The notes beneath the pieces are model-generated. The model did not search any database, had not been told where the DNA came from, and saw only the letters and a program-made list of their open reading frames with translations. From contig NC_079232.1 in NCBI RefSeq assembly GCF_028502605.1, forward strand, positions 3,906,001 through 3,970,000: 64,000 nucleotides of DNA, read 5' to 3'. Source of the DNA: Trichoderma breve. Lineage: Eukaryota > Ascomycota > Sordariomycetes > Hypocreales > Hypocreaceae. Made by a program: the position numbers and the translations under genes. Positions 1 through 11,348 of this stretch are shown here, one piece after another (positions within the stretch are counted from its first letter, which is position 1; every line of letters begins with the position of its first letter).

Positions 1-918
1 CTCGCCTGCCGGAGCACCTATGCTCTGTTTCCACAAACCTACAAGTCGCTGCCGCCATATCTAAAGAAGCGTTTCCTCCCCATTATTGAAAAGGATCCCT
101 TGGGCAAGGGAACCGTCTATTGCCATGTTTGCAACAGGCTTCATCCTTTCAACGAGACGACTGGACCTCACTCTGGACCCGAGTTGGGCGTTGATGGGAA
201 ACGACTCAAGTGTATGAGCCGAGATCGATTCTCTCCAACCGGCAACCCCTTTTCACTGAGCTACACCCATGCCAGGCTAGCCATGAACGGCCACCTATAC
301 GGGCCCGAATACGGCATCCCGCTGGCCAACCTGTGCACCGAGCAGAGCGAGCATCGAGAGCTGATGACGATACGATGCTCGACGTCGGCCAAGATTATGG
401 ACGACGAGCTATTCTTACAGCGCACCTACGCTCTGACAGTCGCTAATAGAGATGTGGCCGAGTTCCGCAAGTGCACCGGCGCGCGCGACATCAAGCTGTG
501 CGAGCACACTTCTCTATTTCCCGCCTCATCGCCCTTTCGCCAGTCCATCCCCGAGCTGCTCAAGAAGCCCGCAGCTGGAGGCGATGGCCTCGTCCCATGC
601 CGCGAGGCTCCGGGATCGTGTGGCTTGTGCCTGATGGATTATGACATCACGATCCAGCCTTGTGCCGACGATTCACACAGTATCGTCATCCGAGCCATCC
701 ACCAGCTCGGATCTTGCCGCTCTCCGCGCGACTGGAAGTGGGCGAGATTCAGCGAGAGCTACCGCATCCATATCTTCTACCCCAGTCGGCCTAATCGTCG
801 CGGATCGACCTACAGCCCCGGGTCCCTCCACAAACGATGGGACGATGACGAGAGGGAAGCCTGCGCTGTGCTGGGCGGAGGATCCGGCAGTCTGTTTGGT
901 TTGTCTTTATTCAGCTAG
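1..918 (+). CDS. Unrecognised fungal protein, 3' part only
   Basis: The frame is open from base 1 to a TAG at 916-918, so the 5' end lies outside the window; 305 residues are visible. The visible start reads like the part of many fungal F-box-type hypothetical proteins that follows the F-box: a LPPYLKKRFLPIIEKD-like helix and then a CxxC-containing YCHVCNRLHPF segment. A further cysteine pair occurs mid-protein (GSCGLC), followed by a basic stretch with RPNRRGS near the C-terminus. No catalytic motif, signal peptide or membrane segment is visible. The F-box itself would be upstream, so this family assignment is inference from the general pattern and not a domain match. There is no intron in the visible part. 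Confidence is good that it is coding, low for any function. Confidence 0.6.
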   Translation, partial: LACRSTYALFPQTYKSLPPYLKKRFLPIIEKDPLGKGTVYCHVCNRLHPFNETTGPHSGPELGVDGKRLKCMSRDRFSPTGNPFSLSYTHARLAMNGHLYGPEYGIPLANLCTEQSEHRELMTIRCSTSAKIMDDELFLQRTYALTVANRDVAEFRKCTGARDIKLCEHTSLFPASSPFRQSIPELLKKPAAGGDGLVPCREAPGSCGLCLMDYDITIQPCADDSHSIVIRAIHQLGSCRSPRDWKWARFSESYRIHIFYPSRPNRRGSTYSPGSLHKRWDDDEREACAVLGGGSGSLFGLSLFS

Positions 919-2526
919 AGGGAAGGGTCTTGTTCATCCATGGTTTTGGTTATGCATGGCCGCTTTCGATCGGTTGGAATGCGGCCATGGTGAGACAAAA
1001 TGCATGTGAGTGCGTGCACTTGGCCCTGCTCAGCCACTTGGGAGACGAATCCTGGTGTCACACAGCAATTGGTTATGCTTTTTTCTTTTCTTTTTCTTTT
1101 CCTGCATTGAGTCGGAGTTGGATCTTGGGCACATTTTTTTTTGGTCATCTACTGGGCGTACGATATGGAAATGGACACACACGGATTGGGCTGGATTGGG
1201 CGGGAACAATGGGATCTGAGACGTCACGATTTACGACACCACTTCTTGTTTTTTTATTGTACGAGCGCGGCATTTGGGCACCTTTTTCAATCTCCCGTTT
1301 CTAGCCGGCACTCTTTGCAGATGGGATATCCGGCGGGTTCCTTTCTTTTTCTTTGTATCAAATCTGCTATCAATCATGTATTTGTATTATATCAGCCATC
1401 TCTGTTTTTTATTGCCTTAGTTCACGGTCTAGATACCAACATACACATCTTCAATTCTCATCTCGAATACCAAATTGCAATGCAATCTTCTTAGTTCACC
1501 CTCTCAGGCTACTCTATCACCTCTTAGTCCCAAATCCGATGTACACTTGATATCATACCATGGCAGCTAGATGGATATCTTGTATGTCACCCACAGCCTC
1601 CCTGCTTCTCTCGCGCATTAATCAATTGATCTCATGGCCCAATTCGGCACATCCACACCCCATTATTACCGCACCGATGGGATGGGCCGGCGGATCTTAT
1701 TGATGCGGTGACACACCCTTACCATGACTTCATAGGCGTACGTTGGACGATTTCTTTTTGTTTGATGTTGGGAGACACTGAGCTACGTCATATCTGCAAG
1801 TTGCAAAGGTGAGTACAAATTAATAATTATGCGACGCTAGTTCTTCTTCTTTGACTGCAGTGGGCCAATGTTTGTGTGTTTCTCGTACGCACGTCGGATG
1901 TCGTACGTGAGGGTATGACGGTTTTACTGCTCGTGTGACTGACTTGATACCGACGGCGATATCCTTGCCGCATGGAAAACGAAGCTACTGACCGAGTACT
2001 CCGTAGTGCGTACAGAATCACACGCCAAAAAAAGACACGAACTCATAGAATCTTGATTTTTTAAACTTGTTTTTGGTAATTTTGCCATGCCGTGGACGGA
2101 TATTCAAGCAGTGAAGCCTAAATACCGACGCAACGACATACGTTCTAGTAAGTTGTACATGCATACATATTCTAAACCGCTTCTGCCCTGTCTCTCTCTC
2201 CCTCCCTTTTTTGGGTCCTCAAGGTACTGAATGCTTGCTATATCTCAATACACTTTTGGAAAACCGTGATGAAATGAAATCCTCTCCTAGTGACATATTT
2301 TTTAAGAGTGAACAAGATGGTGTATGGCGCGAGTAAACTGGGGGCGTTCGATTATACGTTCATATGGGAGCAGCCCCCAGTTACGTGGGTGAGTTGTTTA
2401 TGAGTTTGCGGAATGGTGGGTTGTGTGGTTGATGATTTTTGCGTAGTTTTGCAGTGGTGTGCAAAAGGCAGCGGTAGAGGTGACAAAGGTATCAAAAAGT
2501 GATGAAAGAACGCTTGTTTTCGTTCT
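919..2526. other. Intergenic, convergent 3' regions
   Basis: This stretch lies between the stop of the left-edge gene and the stop of IDH2, which face each other. It holds T-rich and AT-rich runs expected of two 3' untranslated regions. Open frames here are short and have no recognisable protein character. I see no RNA gene or repeat in it. Confidence 0.6.
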
Positions 2527-4047
2527 TTACAGCTTGCCAATGATGGCAGCGGCGTACTCGTGGGTCTTGGCCTTGCCGCCGAGATCACCAGTCAGAGCCT
2601 TGCCCTCAGCCAGGGTGTCGAAAATGGCCTTCTCGATCTTGTTGGCGTGGTCGTTGAGGCGCATGTGGCGCAGCATCATGATGGAGCTGAGCAGCAGGGC
2701 AGTGGGGTTGGCAAGGCCCTTGCCAGCAATATCGGGGGCGGAACCGTGGACAGCCTCGAAGATGGAGCACTCGTCACCGATGTTGCCGGAGGGAGTCAGG
2801 CCGAGACCACCGATGAGACCGGCGCACATGTCGGACAGAATGTCACCGTACAGGTTGGGCATGACCAGGACCTTGTCGTTGTAGGGGGTGGGGTCAGTGA
2901 CCATCTTGAGGCAGGTGTTGTCGAGCAGCTCGGCGTCGAACTCGATGTTGGGGAAGTCCTTGGCGACACGCTCGGCAACGTTGACGAAGAGACCGTCGGA
3001 CATCTTCATGATGGTGGCCTTGTGCACGACGCGGACCTTGGTGCGGCCAATGGACTCGGCGTGCTGGAAGGCGAATCGCAGGACTCGCTCGGAAGCCTCC
3101 TCGGTGATGAGCTTGATGCTCTGAACAACACCGTCGACGACAACGTGCTCAATGCCAGAGTACTCGCCCTCGGTGTTCTCTCGGATCAGGACAGTGTCGA
3201 CACCGTCGTAGGGGGTCTTGAAGCCGGCGACGGATCGGCAAGGTCGCAGGTTGGCGAACAGGTTAAAGGTTCGTCGCAGAGTCAGGTTGAGGGAAACGTG
3301 GCCCTTGCCAACGGGGGTCTGTCAAGCGTGTCAGCACAATATATCCATTGCCCAGAATATAATTCTGTACGTACAGCCAGAGGACCCTTGAGAGCAATCT
3401 TGTTCTTGTTAATGTTCTCAATGGCGGCGTCGGGGATGGCGGTCCTGCCGTCCTTGATGATGGGGGTGACATCGATGGGCTCCCAAGCAATTGGGGTCTA
3501 TGTCTCATTGTTAGCCATCGTTGGTGTTGTTTCTCTTGCGGAATCATTCCATCCTGTGGCATCAAGATTGTCGTACCTTGGCAGCGGAGAAGATGTCCTT
3601 GACGGACTGGGCAATCTCGGGACCGATACCGTCACCCTCGATCAAGCTGACGAGGAAGTTGCCCTATTCACATTGTAAGCATCTTGTTCAGGACAGCTGC
3701 ACCAGTTCCAAGCTCTGCGCCTTGAGTGAATTTTATTCCCCCCACCCTCGATTTTTTGGTGACATAGGTGAGACGCAGCAAGTCATCCAGATAGCCGCGG
3801 ATTGGGGGGAAATGCGCATATTAGGTGTCGAAAAGACGTACGTTGGAGTCCTTGGTTCCCTCATACTTGGCAACACGCTCCTGGGAGTAGAATCGCTTGT
3901 TCTGGACGGTACGTTAGCCAACAACTCCCATCGAGACTCTTCCGTTGCGCCGTTGCTTCATACCGAAACGGACCAGGTGGCGGCAGCGCGGGGAGCTGCT
4001 CGCAGGCAGTGCCTGGCAGGGTTGGAGAGAGAGCGAATGGCCAGCAT
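2527..4047 (-). CDS. IDH2: Isocitrate dehydrogenase [NAD], catalytic (alpha) subunit, mitochondrial
   Basis: It converts isocitrate to 2-oxoglutarate with NAD in the mitochondrial TCA cycle, as a heteromer with the regulatory subunit. Five exons on the minus strand: 3964-4047, 3842-3901, 3577-3663, 3375-3497 and 2527-3318, giving 381 residues, the usual family length. Introns use GTATGA/GTACGT donors, and the first has a GCTAAC branch point. The N-terminus ([20 protein letters not shown]) is Arg-rich and lacks acids, fitting a transit peptide. Family motifs follow: GDGIGPE, the substrate-binding [17 protein letters not shown] region, ENTEGEYSG, the metal-binding NLYGDILSD and the [10 protein letters not shown] nucleotide-site motif. 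[13 protein letters not shown] and [16 protein letters not shown] resemble IDH3A/catalytic subunits more than regulatory ones. It is divergent from SEC5. Confidence 0.95.
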
Positions 4048-5032
4048 TGTGACGATGAGTGACGTATATACTCTCGAGAATATATAGAAGAGAAGCGGGT
4101 TATCAAGGGAGGAAGAAAAGAAGGAGAGAAAGTGAAGAAAAAAGGGTATCTAAGGGGAATAAAAGAGGTCCGGAATAAACATGGCCATCTGAAAGTTTTT
4201 TGGCTCGGGCCCGGCATGGGCGACACTGAAAGCCGGCGATATGCACGCTTCAGCCTTGGTTGCTGCGCTGCGAGTGGCTCAATCGCGAGCTGAGTGGAGC
4301 GCACCAGCCACACGGCCTGTGGCGCGCCTGTGGAATTTCCCTCATTTCGACGCTTCTTCCGCTCTGCCGCTTCGGTCAGGCGCCTCGGAGCCGGTCGGTT
4401 TGCGGCTGCAGGCTCCGAGCTACGCCTAATTGGTTGAGCTTTTTCTTGCCTCGGCCTCCCCCGAGTTGTCGCAGATTTTGATTGGATTTTTGATTTTTGC
4501 GCACGCTAGTACTAATACCCATCAAATGCCAATCCCGCATGACTAAGGAATCAAAAGAAATTAAGAATTGAGGCTGGTGGAATTGCAACTTGGGAATGGA
4601 ATCGGAACTGGCAGCGGGTGTGGCTGGTGGTCCCTTGTGGCTTGTGGCTGATGAAACCCGACAATTGAACACAGAACTGGCTGTGGCTGGTGGCTGTAGC
4701 TGTGGTTTGTTTGCAGCTGGCGTCTCTTGCAGTACGGGGTAGCGGTACCTCAACTACGGTAACTGCTAAACTTGGGCGCTATACATGATCTTGCATCCCA
4801 TCTTACCTTAGTAGCGGCTGCGTGCTCGCATCCTGGAGCTGATATTGCTGCGAGCAAAGCAATAATCCTTACGCTCCTCACCAAAACACATTTCCATTCC
4901 CTCAGGACGAAACTCCAACAATCTGAATCTCCTGCTGCCGCATGCATGGGCTTGTTCTGCCATCCTTGATACCGTCTCCAAGCTAAGCTCGCGAGCTTCA
5001 TCCCCCCCCGCGATTGCGTCGAGGCCGACAAC
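4048..5032. promoter_or_regulatory. Divergent promoter region of IDH2 and SEC5
   Basis: The 985 bp between the two start codons must hold the control regions of IDH2 (leftward) and SEC5 (rightward). The IDH2 side is A/G-rich (CT-rich on its own strand), as in many fungal 5' leaders. The middle carries GGCTGTGG-type repeats. No clear TATA box stands out. The assignment rests on gene orientation only. Confidence 0.6.
4619..4693. repeat. GGCTG-rich local direct repeats
   Basis: The 12-mer TGTGGCTGGTGG occurs exactly at 4619-4630 and again at 4682-4693, with shorter GTGGCT and GGCTG copies between and after them. It lies in the IDH2/SEC5 divergent promoter. It may be simple low-complexity DNA or a repeated factor site; the sequence cannot decide. 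Confidence 0.5.
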
Positions 5033-8000
5033 ATGTCCGATTACGAGCGAACAATCCTCGAATTCTACCAGCTCCCCACCTCATACCCCTCCGAATGGCC
5101 TGCGGAGAAAGATGACGACTCCTCCGGGGACGAAGCTGACACGAAGAAGCACAGCCGGCAAAAGTCGCGATATCAGGCCCTCGAGGCGGCCGCGGGCGAT
5201 GGCAAGGCCGCGGTGGGAAAAGGAGCTGCCAACAACCATGTTTTGAAGGATGAACCAGACCCCCTAGGCACCACAGATAGTGTCGTCCGTTCGCTGAGAG
5301 AAATTGGACTCCCGGCACAGGATGACGTGCGACTTCGTGAGTCTACCACCTTGAGTCTACCACCCCGAGTCTACCTCAGCAGGGGCTGATCGCATCTTGA
5401 TAGGCAACCGATTCATGCTGTCCTCGACTACCTTTTCGCCAACCCTGTTCTTGTCACAGATACACCAGCACGCTGACACGCGCACGTTACTCGAGGGCTT
5501 GGATACGCTTTCGCAGTCAATCGATCAAAAGTCAGCCTCCCTCAAGGTTCTCGTGGAGAGCAACTTTGAAAGATTCGTCAAGGCAAAGGCAACTATAGAC
5601 AATGTTTATAAGGAGATGAAGTATCGTGGAACCGAAGCCAACACCGGCAGATCTTCCATCCATGGTCGCCATTCTAGTCGAACGAGCTTGCGTTCTGGCA
5701 GGGCTGGCCTAAACAACCCCTTGGCCTTGTCGTCCGACTCTCGAAAGAAGAACGCGCTGATAAAAGAGAGTGAATATGGTGTTTTGGGCATCAAAGTTCC
5801 CCTGCTGGACGTTTCTGCCAAAGCTGAAGATGTGTGGGGACCAGCTCTAGGAGGTCGAGAAAAGGAGGAACACTTGAGATCGTTTCAGAGATACGTACAA
5901 CAGTTCAAAGATCCACTGGAGCTGAGCACCATAATATCCGACTGCATCAAGAGGAAAGACTACGAGACCTTGGTCGAGGCATACAACCGCGCCAGGAAGT
6001 TTGCCGACGATGCGCGCGAAGTATCAAAGTACATTGACCGCCAAATGCCAGAAGATGACCAGCTCTACCAGATCATGGTTGCGGCCCGGGTATGGTATGA
6101 CGTTGATCGCCAAATCCAAAGCTTCAAACGGGATGCATGGAAGAGATTGTCTACCTTGCATACACTGTCGAAATCCGAGAGTCATGTTGGCCGAGGTCCA
6201 GACCAGCACATGGACATGATTTCCCTGCTGCTGGAGCTTGGCGTCGAAGATAATCCAATATGGGTGTGGCTAATGAGTCGATACGAGTACCTCAAAACCA
6301 AGATTCAGTCAACCGCCGAGCACACAAAGGCCGAAATTGAGGTGCTTCGCCGAAGGCTGGCGGGTAGCGAGAAGCCCTCTAATAAGGTTGTGGCCACTCA
6401 TTTGCGCACATTGGGCCGACAGAGCATCGACAGCAAACCAACATCGAGCGATTCCGCAGACGTCATTGAGTTGTGGGAGAAGATGCTTGCTTTTCTGACC
6501 GGCCTCATCTCCCCTCAGGGCATTCTTGGGGACCTCCTCGAATTTTGGCAGACTGCACAAGGCTTTATTGAAGGCAGAATACAAAGGACGCTACCAACGG
6601 GCTACAATGACGAATCTCAGGGACACCACCAGCTGACACAAAAAAATGTTACGGACCTTGAGAAGGGCATCGTGGAACTCGTAGATTTGCTGCGTGGACA
6701 CGTACATGACTTCTTTGCCGGATTGCCCCCTGAAGATCTTAGTGTGGTCTTCTCGCCGCTTCCTGTCTCACCCAACTCACCCGCCTCAGCTGGCGGTTTT
6801 GGCCATTCCCTGAGCCCAACTTCCACCCGCGATCCTCGATTCAATTTTGACCCGAATAACCCGCCACCGTCCTCCCCCAAGAAGGGTGAGCCGTGGGAAA
6901 AGCTAGCGTTTTGGCCTCCTTGGTCGAATTCCATCAGCGGAGTGTACTATCTCTGCAGGATGCTAGCACTGGTCGGCTCAGGTGCCTCTGACCTTGCCAC
7001 CATTGATCCTATTCGTTCGGGAAATGGCCAAGTTCTTGAGCAGCTGAAGGCATTGACTGGTGTATCCAGAGAGCGTTGCGTCACGGCTCTGTGCGCTGCG
7101 TGGAACCGGGACGCCGAGAACATCAAGTTCATAGAAGATTGGCTACCGTCTGCCGAGTCTGGAGATGTTACGCGGATGCCTGCCAGCTTTGCCGCATTCG
7201 AGGGTGCTCTTCTCACCGGCATGCAGAAGATTCTCTACATCTCTGAGGCCATGTCGAAGCCAGGTGCTGGTGACATTGTCTTGCCGCCGCCGGCCAAGCT
7301 GCTCCAGATGGTTCGGAGTCAGTATGTAACCACCTTGTACAAGGCTCTCAGCGGCATGGTGGAGAATGCAGAGCGATCAGTCAAGAAGACAGAAGACGAA
7401 TGGTCTATTGGTCAGGATGGGGTCATCTCCAGCGTTGCTGCATCGTCAGTGGGCAAGAGTACTCTTGATGCTGGAGACCGAGTAAGTCTTGAACCCCCCT
7501 TTTATCCTTTTTCTTTTTTATTCCCCCATTTCATCTCCAAACTAACACTGGCACCAGAACGTCCGAATGCTCCTTACCCTGAGCAATCTGCAGGCCCTAC
7601 GGTCTCAAGTAGTCCCCAACCTGAACTCGCAGTTTGAAAATGCATTTTCCGTCAAGCTCACGGATGAGTCCAAGACTATCAAGGATGTGCTCGGCCAAAT
7701 CGATGCTCGCCTCTTCCAATCCTACACTAAACAAGCTACTGAGAAGCTGCGTGAAATCATCCACTCTGGCCTCGCGGACCATGATTGGGCACCAGCGCAA
7801 GGCGAACGGCCTCAGACGGCGAAGCCATACGTATATGAGACGCTTCTGACTCTTGTGCTCGTCCACTCCCAGGTTTCCACTACGGCTGCCTCACTTACGC
7901 CTCAGGTTCTTTCGTTCTTGCTTGAGCAGACGTCTTTGCAGCTGTTGGATGCGTTCCGCAAACGCGCTCGCTATTCTCTCAGTGCTCTTATCCAGGCTAC

Positions 8001-8265
8001 ACTCGACGTTGAGTTTATTGCTCAGACGCTGAGCCATTATACCACCGACAAGGCTTCGGAGCTACAGAGCCAGATTTACCAGGAGCTGGACAGCCGTACG
8101 GACAATGACGCCCGCGCAAGGCTGCAGAATGAGCTTCCTGAGATGCGTAACGTGCTCAAGAAGCTCAGGGAGGCAAGCAAGAACGAATTCGCTTGCTTTA
8201 GGAAGCCGAAGCGCTCGGGGCAGGGCGTTTCGAGGGTGGATAGCGGGAGCATGTCGCCGACCTAG
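5033..8265 (+). CDS. SEC5: Exocyst complex component Sec5
   Basis: This is a subunit of the octameric exocyst, which tethers secretory vesicles to the plasma membrane at growth sites such as hyphal tips. Three exons: 5033-5336, 5404-7481 and 7558-8265, giving 1029 residues. The first intron (GTGAGT...TTGATAG) splits an Arg codon; the second uses GTAAGT and ends CACCAG. Both joins keep frame. The N-terminus has the fungal Sec5 look: a YERTILEFYQLPTSYPSEWP segment, then the coiled VESNFERFVKAKATIDNVYKEM helix, which is the strongest family signature. A Ser/Pro-rich insert near the middle (SPLPVSPNSPASAG) is probably a disordered loop. The start is the first in-frame ATG and leads directly into the conserved N-terminal block. 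The gene is constitutive-looking and divergent from IDH2. Confidence 0.9.
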
Positions 8266-9055
8266 AAGGTTGGGGTTCATGGATAGGTAGATGCATATAA
8301 GTTTATAGGGGGCATTATAGAGATGTCAAGTATTAATGATGAGTTGGAAATTTCACGTATATGAAGGAGAAAGAGTATAAATCGTCTAACTTATTGATGT
8401 GAACTTGGCCACTGAAGTTGCATATTTGGCTAACCGCCCTCAAATGGTTTCGAAAAATCAATCAGCGCGCGTGGGCGTCTTAGAACGCCATTGCGCCATC
8501 GCTCTATGTAATTTGAAATAAAATAAATACACAAAGGGAAAAGAAAAAAAAGAACAGGGGAGATGTTGATGAAAAATCTCCCCACCATACAAAAGGGTTA
8601 ATAAAAGTAAATCCGAGCAGGCCAATCTATCATGCTTTTTTTTGTGCCTCGCTTTTTGTGAAATGAAAGCCCGATATAAAACCACGGGGTGGACCAGAAA
8701 CAAACGCCGAGTCATGCGAAGTTTTTTGTTTCGGAAGGTGAACAAATGAAAAAAAGAAGAGGGACTGTTGCCCCTTGAAATTTTGTTCCTCCGTATCGTG
8801 AATGCGTTCCGTCTAAGTGTGCATGTTTTGTACTTTTTTCCTCTCCTGCCCACCAGTCTAAAAGCGCGCCTCTCCCCCTTTTTTTCTCTCAAAAAAAAAA
8901 AGTAGTAAAGAAATCCTCTTTGCGCCAGTGAGGCAAAGTCAGTTTAGTTATCTAAATCGAAGAATCACAGAATGTTTGGTAATTAGAGTGATGAAAGTAA
9001 TAGTAAAAGAAAAAAAAAGTTTGCGCAAGGTCGTAGTCTCATGTCTCGTAAGTCT
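8266..9055. other. Intergenic, convergent 3' regions
   Basis: 790 bp between the SEC5 stop and the stop of the BED/Zn2Cys6 gene. It is rich in A and T runs (for example the A tract near 8890-8902), fitting two facing 3' untranslated regions. A minus-strand open frame at 8458-8892 is low-complexity, basic and unlike any protein I know; I do not call it. Confidence 0.6.
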
Positions 9056-11348
9056 TTAGGCAGGGAGGTTGGGAAGTAAAAGATGGGAGCAAAACGCCAG
9101 CTCGAGGGAACGTGAGTCTGCAGGGGAGAATTGTGAGGCCTTTTGGCGGGCTTCAATGGTGTCGACTGTAGCATGGTTAGCATATAAAGCACAAAATTTG
9201 AGTGATTTGGAGAAGAGGCTTACAATCAAGATCAAGGGTCTGAAAGTATTCCGTGATTTCCGGATCTTTGTCTTGAACTGTCAATTTCCCATCCAGACCC
9301 CTCAGGGTTTGGGGCAACGCCTTGCGAATAGACAAGAGCATTTTCAGCAGTCCGGCTAAACTGCCGCCCTGCTGGGTGAAGACGCTTGGGTCTCGCTCAA
9401 GAGGCCAGCCTGGGCGGAGATGGTCCTGCTCCCAAGCCTTGAACGCCCAGGTAGACTTTTCCACACAATTGAGGAAGATGATGGCGGTAAGATAAATCTT
9501 GAATCCAACCTTTGTCTTGCTGTCAGTGAGCAGCCTGTCCATGTGGTTCAGCAGGCTTTTGGAGGTGCTGTTAGCTTTTCGTTCCGCGGCGGCGTTGAGC
9601 TGCATGCAAATCATGGTGTAAATGTCTGCGTCGTTTTCGTTTTGTGCTTCTTTTATCCATCTCGGCTCTTCCCCCTCAGTACTTGGCTTCTCTAGTATCG
9701 TCCACTGCCGTTCGCGGTCGATGCTCTCGACGAGACCCCATAGTTCCAAAGCTTTCCTGAGAAGGTCGTCTTCCCCCTTTGAAAGCTGGTTGCATGCAGC
9801 TTCGAGCGTCACTTTCATAAATTTTGACGGCTCGCGCTCAATAAATGTAGTCAGCACATCTCGCATGTACGATTCGGCCTTGGCTGGGATATCTTCCGAA
9901 TCCTGGTCAATCATGATGACCTGGTGAAACGGGGTCTTGTCTCCACGAGCCTCCGCCTGTGTTTCGTTTGGCTCCAGTGGATAAACCAGGGCTCCAAAGA
10001 CAATCTTTTTGCCGGCCTCTGGAAAGTGGGATACTTCAATCAAGCTTCCGTCGTTGGTGAGCTTGAGCTGATCTTTGATGAGGTTGATACGGTTTTGAGA
10101 TAGGACGACCTGAACGCCAGCAGCATATAGGTCGAGTTGTTCATGTAGGCGAGTGCGGACACAGCCAGTCCTCCAGACACGGGGTGCCAGAACCTTGCGG
10201 CATGTATCGCAGGGCGTTCCTTTGCCACAATTTTTCCTCAGGATCCGGCATCGAATACAAGCGCCTATCTTGCGGACTTCTTGAACCTCCTTCCGTCTGG
10301 CAGGAGTAAATCTCGACCGTGCGTGGCGTGCCCTGCCGTTGATGAGCCCATCGCTTGTGTCCATTCGAACACCACCGCGGCTCATCAGAGGCAATGCTGG
10401 AGAATTCTCCGTGAGCAAGGGAATAGGGGTAGTAGTGGCCAAGTATGTCATTTCGCCCCACGGCTGGGAAACGTTCGTATCGGCGAGAGTGGTTGGTAGG
10501 GAGGTGGGCAAGGTGGTGGGCAAGGAGGTTGGCACTGGATCGATAGGTGCCTGCGTCTCTACGGTTGGAGGCGACGAGGTCGGCGGTGGAATGTCGGTGG
10601 TGACAAGCTGGGGGTCGAGAAAGGACGGATTCAAGCGGGCTGTGGCAGCAACGGCGACGGAGATATTGGATGGATCTGGTGATGTTTCGCTGGCGGGGAG
10701 GAGAGCCTGAAGACGTTCTTCTGGCGAGAGCTCAGGAGTCGGTGACGGCACCTGCACGACAGCGTTGCCCGCAAAAGCTGCCAGGTCAGCCCCCACACCC
10801 GGCGTCGAGCGAGAAGGGGACTGCTGTAAGCCTTTCTTAAGGCTTGTGCTTGTCTGCGGACGGCTATCGTACGTAGCGGGAGGGTTCTCCAATGTGAATT
10901 GCTCCTGCAGCTCCAGTCGATCTGGCACAAAGCCGCCGCCATTAGCAGCAGCAGGATTAGGGGTCTCAGAAGTCTTCTGCTGGCCGCGATTGTTTTCATT
11001 CAGATCGACCTGGCGCGATGCCTCGGCGAGGGTCTCGAGGGCACTCCATCCCTGAGGCAGCGCGAGCTGAGCGGTGGGTTGGCCATTGACCTGGGCCCCG
11101 CCCTGAGGACGGTCGATGGCAGCTCTGGCGGTGGTGATGCCGTGGAGCTCGAGGCAGGCTCGCATGCGGTCCGAGTCGGAGATGGCTGGGCATTTCTTGG
11201 TGATGTGCGTCGTCAGGCTGTCGATGCGGCCCTTGGGGAAGTTCTCGCCGCACTGCTTGCACGTGTGCGGATAGCGGTTGCTGTTGTCGTTGAGCTTCGG
11301 CCCGCGGACGAAATACTCGAGGATGAGGGGATTCGGCTTGCGACCCAT
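9056..11348 (-). CDS. Zinc-finger regulator with BED-like finger and Zn2Cys6 cluster
   Basis: A probable nuclear DNA-binding protein of 744 residues. Exon 1 is 9224-11348 and exon 2 is 9056-9165; the 58 bp intron has a GTAAGC donor, a TGCTAAC branch and a CTACAG acceptor, and removing it replaces an early stop with a C-terminal FDTIEARQKASQFSP tail. The first ATG (11346-11348) gives MGRKPNPLILEYFVRG. A BED-type finger follows (C30, C33, H48, C53). A long Pro/Ser/Thr-rich stretch leads to a basic segment and a binuclear cluster at C364, C367, C374, C380, C383 and C396, with a 12-residue last spacing, longer than the classic 6-8. No fungal-specific middle homology domain is evident. It is divergent from the GH92 gene, so regulation of that neighbour is possible but unproven. 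Confidence 0.85.

Noticed and set aside
2560..3678. Plus-strand open frame of 372 codons over IDH2
   Set aside because: Same cause: antisense of a strongly biased gene. The composition is Gly/Val/Asp repeats, and it ignores the IDH2 introns.
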